A DNA stretch of 8,615 nucleotides. Origin: an uncultured Rhodospirillales bacterium. Lineage in GTDB: Bacteria > Pseudomonadota > Alphaproteobacteria > Rhodospirillales > Defluviicoccaceae. A program made the position numbers and the translations under genes. The notes beneath the pieces were generated by a model. It did not search any database and was not told the DNA's origin. It was given only the letters and a program-made list of their open reading frames with translations. The stretch spans positions 1 through 8,615 of the forward strand of contig CAKZLS010000216.1 in assembly GCA_937127205.1 (NCBI GenBank), read 5' to 3'. Positions 1 to 5,714 of this stretch are shown piece by piece (positions within the stretch are counted from its first letter, which is position 1; every line of letters starts with the position of its first letter).

Positions 1-225
1 CATGCCGAGCCCGGCGAAGTCGGTGGGCATATGACCCGCATCGGCGATCAGCGTCAGCGATCCCGACACCACCCCCCCGATCACCTCCACCACCATGAAC
101 GCGCCGGTCAGCAGCGCCGCAATGCCGACGCTGTTCTCGTTGGCGCCGTTGGCGTGGCTGTGAGCATGACCGTGTGAATGGTCATAGCTTCCGTGTTGAT
201 GGGAGGGGCTGTGACTATCAGACAT
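1..225 (-). CDS. Cation diffusion facilitator (CDF) metal efflux transporter, N-terminal part
   Basis: The first 75 codons of a CDF-family transporter are present; the rest lies beyond base 1. These inner-membrane proteins export divalent cations such as Zn, Co or Cd in exchange for protons. The start at 225 opens a His-rich cytosolic tail with eight His in the first 24 residues (H5, H9, H11, H16, H18, H20, H22, H24). A first membrane segment follows (about 33-53), then the diagnostic motif LIADAGHMPTD. H65 and D69 form the HxxxD half of the transport metal site seen in CzcD/ZitB-type members. Most relatives have Leu where this protein has Pro67. No strong ribosome binding site is visible upstream. 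It reads the same way as the mer genes but lies about 460 bases beyond them, so co-transcription is uncertain. The metal cannot be named from this fragment; the HxxxD form favours Zn, Cd or Co. Confidence 0.9.
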   Translation of the reverse strand, partial: MSDSHSPSHQHGSYDHSHGHAHSHANGANENSVGIAALLTGAFMVVEVIGGVVSGSLTLIADAGHMPTDFAGLGM

Positions 226-421
226 CAATCAGAAAACGCCTTCCCGCGATCTTGATTACCCACACCTAGCCGCGCGCCGGCCACAATGGCACATGAGAGC
301 GCACAGGCAACCCCCGGAACGCTTGTTGACGGAGACTTTTCCCATCTGCCGGCATTTGCCTTTCGGCAGTATGCCTGTAACATCGACAGCAGTGGGTCTG
401 TGGGGGAGCGAGCGGCCAACG
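226..421. other. Intergenic stretch upstream of the CDF gene
   Basis: I see no convincing gene here. Overlapping reading frames exist on both strands, but none gives a recognisable protein. It should contain the CDF promoter, yet no clear -35/-10 pair stands out on the minus strand. The only notable structure is a compact hairpin at 346-375, listed separately. Confidence 0.5.
346..375. repeat. Two overlapping, mutually exclusive hairpins
   Basis: GGCAT (351-355) pairs with ATGCC (371-375), enclosing TGCC (357-360) paired with GGCA (365-368) around a TTTC loop. An alternative stem pairs CTGCCG (346-351) with CGGCAG (364-369). The two cannot form together. There is no following T-run, so this is not a standard terminator. 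Function unknown; chance is possible in GC-rich DNA. Confidence 0.35.
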
Positions 422-562
422 ATGAGCAGTGTCGAGACTTATGCGTACCACGCGTTCTTGTCCTACAGCTCCGGGACACCGGTGGGCCAAGCGGCTACAC
501 TGCGCGCTTGGAGGGCTTGGATGCATCGATCCAAGCCCCGACGCCTGCGGCAGAGGGTTTAG
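422..562 (+). pseudogene. Possible decayed TIR-domain gene
   Basis: An ATG at 422, preceded by a purine-rich GGGGGAG about 14 bases upstream, opens a short frame reading MSSVETYAYHAFLSYSS. The YxAFLSYS pattern is the classic start of a bacterial TIR domain. From about 474 the next frame reads HRWAKRLHCAL (477-509), which resembles the W-x-x-x-L-H-x-A-L segment that follows in TIR proteins. The first frame then again gives SKPRRLRQR (530-556), similar to the basic PRRL stretch that comes next, and is closed by TAG at 560. The order of pieces fits one ancestral protein broken by at least two frameshifts and a stop. Beyond 562 the resemblance fades. TIR domains act in NAD-consuming defence or signalling. 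This rests on short motif matches read by eye, so it is tentative. Confidence 0.4.
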
Positions 563-667
563 TTCTTTGACCCGTTGCGGACCCAAGCCGTGGATATCTC
601 GTGCCGGAAAGCGGACTTTTTAGGCCAACCAATATAAACTAGATTTTACTCGTGTCAGGGTTTGAGA

Positions 668-700
668 GGTGTTGATCCGGTCGCGGTTACCCACAACACC
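668..700. repeat. 7-bp inverted repeat at the end of the mer operon
   Basis: GGTGTTG (668-674) and CAACACC (694-700) form a 7-bp inverted repeat with a 19-base loop. It spans the stop codon of the last mer gene (687-689). The sequence beyond, in the direction of transcription, is AT-rich but has no clean U-run. It is at best a weak terminator candidate. Confidence 0.25.
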
Positions 701-914
701 CACTATGGGCGGTTCCCTGCTGGCGAGCTTCTTGGATCGGCGGGCAGGCAACCGAACCATAGGAACAGAACACGCAGCAGTCCCCCGGCTTGGCCCGGAG
801 AACCGCGCCACAGCCCTTGCAGTCATAGAAAAACTGGCAGGCGTCCGTCGGCATGGTTTCGGTTTCGCGGTGCCCGCACTCCGGGCAGGTGATGGTTGAT
901 TGCAGTTCAGTCAT
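687..914 (-). CDS. GDCCVxC-domain small Cys-rich protein of mer operons
   Basis: This 75-residue protein has 11 cysteines. Two CxxC pairs (C10/C13 and C32/C35) are spaced like a zinc ribbon. The signature GDCCVFCSYGS follows at 44-54, carrying C46, C47 and C50, then C57 in ACPPIQ, and a terminal vicinal pair C73/C74 in SGCCG. The signature matches the family named GDCCVxC domain-containing (seleno)protein, often found beside mer transport genes. All positions here are ordinary TGC/TGT cysteine codons; no in-frame TGA is seen. The ATG at 914 overlaps the merF stop (ATGA), which fixes the start and suggests translational coupling. There is no signal peptide or membrane segment, so it should be cytosolic. 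The biochemical role is not established. A mercury- or metal-binding acceptor for ions delivered by MerT/MerF is my inference. Confidence 0.85.
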   Translation of the reverse strand: MTELQSTITCPECGHRETETMPTDACQFFYDCKGCGAVLRAKPGDCCVFCSYGSVACPPIQEARQQGTAHSGCCG

Positions 915-1114
915 GCCGTCCGCCTCTTCCACAACGCATAAATGATGATCCCGACAAACACTGCGAGCGTGGGAAACAGAACGTAGTCCAAGTATCCCAC
1001 GAGGGCCGAAAGGCCCAATGTACCAAGGAGAATGGCCAAGATCGGCGAGAAACAGCATACCGCCGTCACAATCGCCCCAATGACACCAACTCTCAAAATG
1101 GTCTTCTCGCTCAT
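911..1114 (-). CDS. merF: Mercury transport protein MerF
   Basis: This 67-residue inner-membrane protein takes up Hg(II) into the cytoplasm. Two membrane helices are evident, about 7-32 and 40-61. The first carries the vicinal pair C20/C21 in AVCCFSPILAILLG, and the loop GLSALVGYLDYVLFP is typical of the family. The chosen ATG at 1114 overlaps the merT stop in ATGA; a longer frame to 1165 would run back into merT and is unlikely. Classical MerF is about 80 residues, with a second Cys pair near the C-terminus. This protein ends in KRRTA and lacks it. It lies between merT and the GDCCVxC gene, overlapping each by 4 bases. Confidence 0.9.
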   Translation of the reverse strand: MSEKTILRVGVIGAIVTAVCCFSPILAILLGTLGLSALVGYLDYVLFPTLAVFVGIIIYALWKRRTA

Positions 1115-1560
1115 GCCGATCCGTTCAGCGAAAGCAGGTAGCGCACAATAAGGGGTTCCAGCCAATTCGAGACAGCGGCAAACCCCACGAGAACCGTGGA
1201 TAGGGCTAAAGCAACAAACGTTAGCCGGCTTGTGGAACGACGGCTACACGCACCTTCAACCTCACAAGCCCGTGCACGTCGCCGGATGGCGACAATCCAG
1301 CCAACGAGCAAGGAAATGACCGCCGCTGACAGAATGTAATCCTTGTAAAAAATCAGGCCGCTGAAATTCCGGAGCCACGCGCCGCCTATACCCGCTGTGG
1401 CCAAGGCCAGAGGCATGGCGCAGCAAGAGGACGCGACAGCCGCGCCCAGCCCCGTGAAGAGGCTCAAGCTTGCGAAGATGCCGGACCCGGCGGGTGCATC
1501 CTCTGCAGGTTCTTCGGCCTCCGCGTTCGAAACAGCCGGATTTGACACATCACTGCTCAT
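1111..1560 (-). CDS. merT: Mercuric ion transporter MerT
   Basis: MerT is an inner-membrane protein that passes Hg(II) from periplasm to cytoplasm. Three membrane helices are visible (about 33-55, 75-93, 115-134). The first holds the essential vicinal pair C46/C47 in ASSCCAMPL, followed by GIGGAWL. The cytosolic loop after helix 2 carries the second pair, C99 and C105. At 149 residues it is longer than the usual roughly 116, because of an acidic, Cys-free N-terminal extension of about 28 residues. The ATG at 1560 is the only Met before helix 1; GTG at 1548 is an alternative. ATG 1560 has no Shine-Dalgarno sequence and lies 6 bases after the predicted -10, so the message may be leaderless. It is divergent from the MerR-type gene and is the first gene of the operon. 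Confidence 0.92.
   Translation of the reverse strand: MSSDVSNPAVSNAEAEEPAEDAPAGSGIFASLSLFTGLGAAVASSCCAMPLALATAGIGGAWLRNFSGLIFYKDYILSAAVISLLVGWIVAIRRRARACEVEGACSRRSTSRLTFVALALSTVLVGFAAVSNWLEPLIVRYLLSLNGSA
1542..1547 (+). promoter_or_regulatory. Possible -35 element for merR
   Basis: A perfect TTGACA lies inside the merT 5' end, pointing towards merR. No matching -10 sits at the usual 16-18 bases; TAAAAT at 1571-1576 is 23 bases away. A real merR promoter may use this hexamer with a poor -10 (TTCATT at 1564-1569). Weak call. Confidence 0.25.
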
Positions 1561-1566
1561 AGGTTC

Positions 1567-1597
1567 ATTCTAAAATCTGTAGCTACTACAGATACAA
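1567..1597 (-). promoter_or_regulatory. MerR-type promoter of merT-merF-GDCCVxC
   Basis: On the minus strand TTGTAT (1592-1597) and TAGAAT (1567-1572) are separated by exactly 19 bases. MerR activators need this over-long spacing because they untwist the DNA to align the two boxes. The spacer holds the dyad listed separately. The -10 is good and the -35 is modest. Transcription should start near 1560, at or beside the merT start codon. Confidence 0.75.
1575..1593. promoter_or_regulatory. MerR operator (8-bp perfect dyad)
   Basis: ATCTGTAG (1575-1582) and CTACAGAT (1586-1593) form a perfect 8-bp inverted repeat with a 3-base CTA centre. It lies between the -35 and -10 of the merT promoter and just upstream of the merR ribosome binding site, so one bound regulator dimer could control both directions. 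Confidence 0.8.
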
Positions 1598-1601
1598 GAG
1601 G
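1596..1601 (+). promoter_or_regulatory. merR ribosome binding site
   Basis: AAGAGG sits 6 bases before GTG at 1608. This spacing supports the GTG start. The ATG at 1606 is out of frame, and the in-frame ATG at 1644 would cut into the DNA-binding domain. Confidence 0.6.
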
Positions 1602-1607
1602 TTTTAT

Positions 1608-2021
1608 GTGTCTGAACGAAAACAGGACTTCAGCATAGGTGCAATGTCAAAGCGCACTGGCTGCAACATTGAGACGATCCGGTATTACGAGAAGAGCGGC
1701 CTGCTTCCGGCTCCTTCTCGGACCGACGGCGGGCACCGGCTCTATGGCGAGGATCAACTGAAGCGATTGGTCTTCATTCGCCGCAGCCGAGAACTTGGGT
1801 TCGGCCTCAATGAAATTCGCGCGCTGCTGGGGTTGGTGGATGGCGGCAATTACACCTGCGGCGAGGTCAAGGCGCTAACGCTTGACCACCTGCAAAACGT
1901 TCGGGAAAAGATCGAAGACCTTCGCAGATTGGAAAAGACCCTGGCCGGGATTTCCTCGCGGTGCGAGGGGGGTACGGTGCCAGAGTGCCCTGTGATCGAG
2001 GCTCTATACTCATTGGGCTGA
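1608..2021 (+). CDS. merR: MerR-family metal-responsive regulator
   Basis: This 137-residue regulator has the winged-helix DNA-binding domain at the N-terminus (FSIGAMSKRTGCNIETIRYYEKSGLL, given here as residues 8-33), followed by a dimerisation helix around 86-115. Three cysteines match the metal ligands of MerR: C84 in GNYTC, C119 in SSRC and C127 in PECPVI. C119 and C127 are 8 apart, as in CueR, rather than 9 as in Tn501 MerR. The start is GTG at 1608. It is divergent from merT and shares one operator with it. It should repress or activate merT by DNA untwisting on Hg(II) binding. The mer neighbours make mercury the likely inducer, but the Cys spacing leaves another thiophilic metal possible. 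Confidence 0.88.
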   Translation: MSERKQDFSIGAMSKRTGCNIETIRYYEKSGLLPAPSRTDGGHRLYGEDQLKRLVFIRRSRELGFGLNEIRALLGLVDGGNYTCGEVKALTLDHLQNVREKIEDLRRLEKTLAGISSRCEGGTVPECPVIEALYSLG

Positions 2022-2110
2022 TGTCCGCTTCTTAACAGCGGCGGCACGACGGCTCGTGGCTAGAAACTTCCTTGTCGCCGAGGCGTCGGCTGTATGCGAA
2101 AATTCTATTT

Positions 2111-2190
2111 TAATATCAATATGTTAAAGATAAAACACTCGATCGAACCCGATCGATCTCTCAGAGCCGCGATTTAAGCCATTGATATTA
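2111..2190. repeat. Nested inverted repeats
   Basis: TAATATCAAT (2111-2120) and ATTGATATTA (2181-2190) are a perfect 10-bp inverted repeat. Between them lies a second perfect stem, TCGATCG (2139-2145) with CGATCGA (2150-2156) around an AACC loop. The arrangement could form a cruciform or a structured RNA. It could also be a bidirectional termination zone or a leftover recombination site; none of these can be decided here. Confidence 0.45.
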
Positions 2191-2269
2191 TTGAATACCT
2201 ACAACGAATCATGTGCTTTCACCCGGTAAAGTGTACTGTGCAGGGGGTTGATATCGACTTTTTCGATTA

Positions 2270-2285
2270 CCCCTCCCCCCTCCCC
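2270..2285. repeat. Mirror-symmetric polypyrimidine tract
   Basis: CCCCTCCCCCCTCCCC reads the same in both directions on one strand. The minus strand is a run of G broken by two A. Such tracts can form triplex or G-quadruplex structures. It lies about 47 bases past the cytochrome stop, in its transcript, where it might stall polymerase. Confidence 0.5.
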
Positions 2286-2331
2286 ATCGTTGGCGGTCGG
2301 CACGCGCTCTCGAGTGGTGATGGCGCCGGGT

Positions 2332-4662
2332 CTATGGCTTCGCGGCGCGAAGGATCTGCCGCGCTCTCGGGTCGTTGGGTGACAACTTGATCAACCGCTC
2401 GGCATATTGCGCAGCCTCGGCTTGGTTCCCTTGTTCGAGGCTCATGGATGCCATGGCAAGGAGGCTGTCGCGGTCGTTGGGGTGACGATCGAGGGTTTTC
2501 TTCAGCACATGGAGGGCCTTCGCCGTCTTGCCCGAGCTGTTCAGGGCTATGGCATAGACGTAACCATATCGCGGATTGCCGGGTGCGAGCGCGGCCGCGC
2601 GGGCGAGCTGCTCCTCGGCTTCGGGATAGCGGCGTTGGCGGACATAGAGCAGTCCGAGCGAATGCGCGAGATCGGCATGGTCGGTTGCCATATCGAGCCC
2701 CTGAAGAAGCACGCGCTCGCCGTCCTTATCCCGGCCCGACTGCCGGTAGAGATCGGCAAGATTGACGTAAGCCGCGGCGAATGACGGGAACCGCTGGGTG
2801 GCTGTTTGCAGCAGGTTCTCGGCCTCGGCTGCCTCTCCGCGATCACGCCGGAAGTTGGCAAGTGTCATCAATGACTCGGGCCGGTCGGCGATCGATTTCA
2901 AGGAGCGGATGTAGGCGTCGAACGCCCTGCTCAGGATTCCCCTCTGGGGAGCGGGCAGGGCGTCGAGCGGGACAGGGGCGAGCACGCGCGCCGCTTCCAA
3001 CCGGACTGACCGAACGGGATCTTGAAGTAGAGGGAACGCGACGCTCACACGGTCCTGAACCGGTAGGGCGCCCAGGCTCTGCACCGCCGCCAATCGGGTC
3101 AGGGCATCATCCGACTTGAGGCCTGCAACAATCGGAGCAAGTCCGGATCTGTCGCCCGTCTGTCCCAACATTTGGATTGCGGTGGCGCGGGCAATTGCCG
3201 GCCGGGCCGGGTCTTCGGCCAGAGAGGCCAGTTTCTCGACCGCGCCTGGTGCGCCGGTCCTGCCAGCCGCCAGAGCTTGGCCGAAGTGCGGACTCTGAAT
3301 ACGGTCAGTCCCGTACCATTCGTCGACACGCGCGGCCGCCCACTCGTTGGTGCGGTTTTCATGACAGTCGGCGCACGCGTTCGGCACGCCAAGCTTTACC
3401 GAAAGGTCCGGCCGCGGAATCCGAAAGCTGTGATCGCGACGCGGATCGACGACCATGTATGTGGTTTCCGGTGCATGACAGGCGACGCACGACGCGCCGG
3501 CCGACTCCGGATCGTGGAAATGATGGGCGGGGGTATCGAAACGGTCCGGCAGATGGCATTGAACGCAGACGTCGTTGCCCTCGGATTTCAGGGCGAGGCT
3601 GTGGGGGTCGTGGCAGTCGCTGCAGGTGACCCCGGCCGCATACATTTTGCTCTGAAGGAACGAGCCGTAGACGTAGACCTCGTCCTTGATCTGCCCATCG
3701 GCGTGGTACAGTTGTTCGGTGAGCAGGGAGAGATGGTAATTGTCGAGCAACGGCTGGCCGGGATCGAAACCGTCGGCGATGGGCGCGCGCCGCGCGTGAC
3801 AGGTCGCGCACACGTCGAGCTCGGTCCCGGTCCCGGCCTCGGACGTCGCCGGAAAGCGGGACGCGGTCGCCGATCCGTTTTCGAATACCCATGAAGCGCC
3901 GGCGCGCTGGTTCAGGGAAACGTCGAGACCCTTCGATCCGTCCTGGCCTCGGTCGCTTTCGTTGCGCTTGGCCCATGCCACGTGTTCCGAGCCCGGACCA
4001 TGGCACGCCTCACACGAAACGTCGATTTCCGACCAGGTCGTCTGGTAGCGGTCTGTCTCGAAATCGTAGGCTCGCCGGAGATTGGTGGAATGACACTCCG
4101 CGCACATGAAGTTCCAATTCTGATTGATCCCGGTCCAGTGCAACGCGTCATCGGATGCGATGTGCTCGTTGGGATAGAGGTGGAACCAGCGCTGGCCGCC
4201 TTCCGTCTCGGGGCGCGAATCCCAGGCGATCCCAAGCGCCTGATAGCGGCCGCCGGGAAACGCGACGAGGTATTGCTGCAGGGGATAGACGCCGAAGGTG
4301 TAGGCAATCTCGAAGTCGCGCAGGTGGCCGTCCGGGCCTTCGGTGTTCACGTGGAACTTGCCGTCGTTCTTGAAGAAGCGGGAGGTCACACCGTATGCGG
4401 TGAAATCCGTTCCTTCGAAGTCACCCAGAACGGTCGCCTCCGTTGCTTCCTGCATGGCGAGATCGTGGTGAGAGCCTGCCCATTGCTCGGCTTCGTCGGC
4501 ATGGCAAGCGGCGCACACTTCGCCGCCGACATATTCCGAGACCGGGTAACTTTGAGACGCCGGTGCGTCGGAGGAGGGCGGTGCGCCCACCGTTACCGAG
4601 GGAATGCCCGCGAGCCCCAAAATGGCGACTAGGGTGAACAGAAAACGGTTGGGTAGAACCAC
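2332..4662 (-). CDS. Exported octaheme c-type cytochrome with HEAT and TPR repeats
   Basis: This 776-residue protein starts with a signal peptide (about 1-26, ending TVGA). Eight CxxCH haem-binding motifs follow: C50-H54, C187-H191, C217-H221, C285-H289, C347-H351, C366-H370, C392-H396 and C430-H434. The first is separated from the second by about 130 residues. H65/H66 and several other His could be distal ligands. A HEAT-like helical region spans about 470-570, with the units PAIARATAIQMLG and ALTRLAAVQSLG. Tetratricopeptide-like repeats occupy about 595-770. It should be periplasmic, perhaps transferring electrons within a scaffolded complex. The cytochrome c554-like multihaem family is the nearest I can name; no substrate is evident. 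The start is GTG at 4662, 6 bases after the HAD stop; no other start precedes the signal peptide, and the Shine-Dalgarno is weak (GGAG, distant). It ends the operon. Confidence 0.88.
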   Translation of the reverse strand: MVLPNRFLFTLVAILGLAGIPSVTVGAPPSSDAPASQSYPVSEYVGGEVCAACHADEAEQWAGSHHDLAMQEATEATVLGDFEGTDFTAYGVTSRFFKNDGKFHVNTEGPDGHLRDFEIAYTFGVYPLQQYLVAFPGGRYQALGIAWDSRPETEGGQRWFHLYPNEHIASDDALHWTGINQNWNFMCAECHSTNLRRAYDFETDRYQTTWSEIDVSCEACHGPGSEHVAWAKRNESDRGQDGSKGLDVSLNQRAGASWVFENGSATASRFPATSEAGTGTELDVCATCHARRAPIADGFDPGQPLLDNYHLSLLTEQLYHADGQIKDEVYVYGSFLQSKMYAAGVTCSDCHDPHSLALKSEGNDVCVQCHLPDRFDTPAHHFHDPESAGASCVACHAPETTYMVVDPRRDHSFRIPRPDLSVKLGVPNACADCHENRTNEWAAARVDEWYGTDRIQSPHFGQALAAGRTGAPGAVEKLASLAEDPARPAIARATAIQMLGQTGDRSGLAPIVAGLKSDDALTRLAAVQSLGALPVQDRVSVAFPLLQDPVRSVRLEAARVLAPVPLDALPAPQRGILSRAFDAYIRSLKSIADRPESLMTLANFRRDRGEAAEAENLLQTATQRFPSFAAAYVNLADLYRQSGRDKDGERVLLQGLDMATDHADLAHSLGLLYVRQRRYPEAEEQLARAAALAPGNPRYGYVYAIALNSSGKTAKALHVLKKTLDRHPNDRDSLLAMASMSLEQGNQAEAAQYAERLIKLSPNDPRARQILRAAKP

Positions 4663-4668
4663 GATCCG

Positions 4669-5691
4669 TTACTGCTCCGGCGGAAAAACAGATTTCCAGT
4701 CCCGTTTCATGGAGATGATCAGCCAATCGGCATCGGGCGCCTGCTCCATCGCTTTGTCGAGGCGGCCCACATGGCTGTCGCGGTCATACGCGTATTCCCG
4801 GTCCGCGTCGTCGTGACGAACGATCACGCCGAGACGCCGGCCGTCGCCCGCCGTGGTCCACTGCAGCATCTGTAGATCGCCGTCGGAGTTACCGAAGGCG
4901 GCGATGGGGCGCCGGCCGATGAATGTATTGATACCAACGGGCTTGCCGGCCTTGTCGTCAACGAAGTTCATTTCTGGGAGCCGAACGATGACCGGCTCGC
5001 CATCGCGGATTTCAAACTCGGTCTTGATGGAGGAGCCGAAGACTTGTTCCGGCGGGATGCCATAGACCGCTTCCGTCCACGGCCGCATGAACTCGATGCC
5101 GCCGCCCGAGATGATATAGGTCTTGATATCGTTAGCCCGCAGATAGGCGAGCAGTTCCAGCATAGGCTGATACACCAACTCTGTGTACGGACGATTGAAC
5201 CGCGGGTGCCGCGCCGTGGCCAGCCAATCGGTGGCGATGGCGGAGAATTCCTCGCTGGTCATGCCCGCGTGAGACGCCATGACAAGTTTAACGATACCCT
5301 CCATGCCGGCCTTCGCCAGCGCCTCGCGGTCGTCTTCGAGCACTGCCTTGAAGGGCTGCTTATTCTTCCATTCGGGGTGTTCCGAGGCCAACGCCTTTAC
5401 CCGGTCCATGGCGAAGGCCAACTGGACATAGATAGGCTGTTCCGACCACAGCGTTCCATCGTTGTCGAAAACCGCAATCCGCTTTGCCGGCGGCACAAAG
5501 TCGGGACTATCTTCCGTCGCAATAGCCTCGACGAACTCGACGATTGCGGTTTTGGCCGGGCCGTCGTTCCAAGACGGCAGGCGATCTGCCTGTTGAGCAA
5601 AGGCTGGCAGGTTTGGGAGGGTCAGCACGACCAAGGCCAGAATACACATCGGTACTTGGCCCGTGATCCGGGTATGGTGAACGTGTCTCAT
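4669..5691 (-). CDS. Exported HAD-family hydrolase (phosphatase-like)
   Basis: This 340-residue protein has a signal peptide (about 1-32, ending PAFA before QQAD), so it should be periplasmic. HAD motif I is FDNDGTLW, with nucleophile D76 and acid/base D78. Motif II is YIISGGG with S195. K247 or K250 in DDKAGKP is the likely motif III lysine. Motif IV is AFGNSDGDLQML with D270 and D272, which hold Mg. All catalytic residues are present, so it should be an active phosphohydrolase. The substrate is unknown; the fold resembles phosphoserine-phosphatase-like HADs. ATG 5691 is chosen because GGGAG lies about 8 bases upstream. ATG 5709 would add six residues before the signal peptide and has no clear ribosome site. 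It begins 23 bases after the MscS stop and is followed 6 bases later by the cytochrome. Confidence 0.88.
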   Translation of the reverse strand: MRHVHHTRITGQVPMCILALVVLTLPNLPAFAQQADRLPSWNDGPAKTAIVEFVEAIATEDSPDFVPPAKRIAVFDNDGTLWSEQPIYVQLAFAMDRVKALASEHPEWKNKQPFKAVLEDDREALAKAGMEGIVKLVMASHAGMTSEEFSAIATDWLATARHPRFNRPYTELVYQPMLELLAYLRANDIKTYIISGGGIEFMRPWTEAVYGIPPEQVFGSSIKTEFEIRDGEPVIVRLPEMNFVDDKAGKPVGINTFIGRRPIAAFGNSDGDLQMLQWTTAGDGRRLGVIVRHDDADREYAYDRDSHVGRLDKAMEQAPDADWLIISMKRDWKSVFPPEQ

Positions 5692-5714
5692 TGGGGTTCT
5701 CCCGTCCATTGTTC

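Larger units (their letters stand above)
2022..2331. other. Convergent intergenic region, no gene
   Basis: This lies between the merR stop and the cytochrome stop. No plausible coding frame is present. Two small hairpins follow merR: CCGCT/AGCGG (2025-2029/2037-2041) and CACGA/TCGTG (2045-2049/2054-2058). Neither has a T-run. An AT-rich block from about 2098 to 2135 differs sharply from the GC-rich surroundings. A nested inverted repeat and a polypyrimidine mirror repeat are listed separately. Confidence 0.6.

Noticed and set aside
230..239. TCAGAAAACG resembling the inner part of Tn21-type terminal repeats
   Set aside because: Only ten bases match, the flanks (GGGG-outer end and AT-rich inner part) do not, and no second copy was found.
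225..686. Possible merA or transposase remnant between the CDF and mer genes
   Set aside because: I looked through all frames; no reductase cysteine motif or transposase motif could be recognised.
915..1058. 48-residue N-terminal extension of the GDCCVxC protein
   Set aside because: It is merF read in another frame. The ATGA overlap at 911-914 gives the natural start.
2025..2058. Two small hairpins after merR as an intrinsic terminator
   Set aside because: Stems are 5 bp and no T-run follows; kept only as a note on the intergenic region.
3172..4632. Plus-strand frames of 240 and 216 codons opposite the cytochrome gene
   Set aside because: They mirror the coding phase of the octahaem gene and have no domain or sensible start context.
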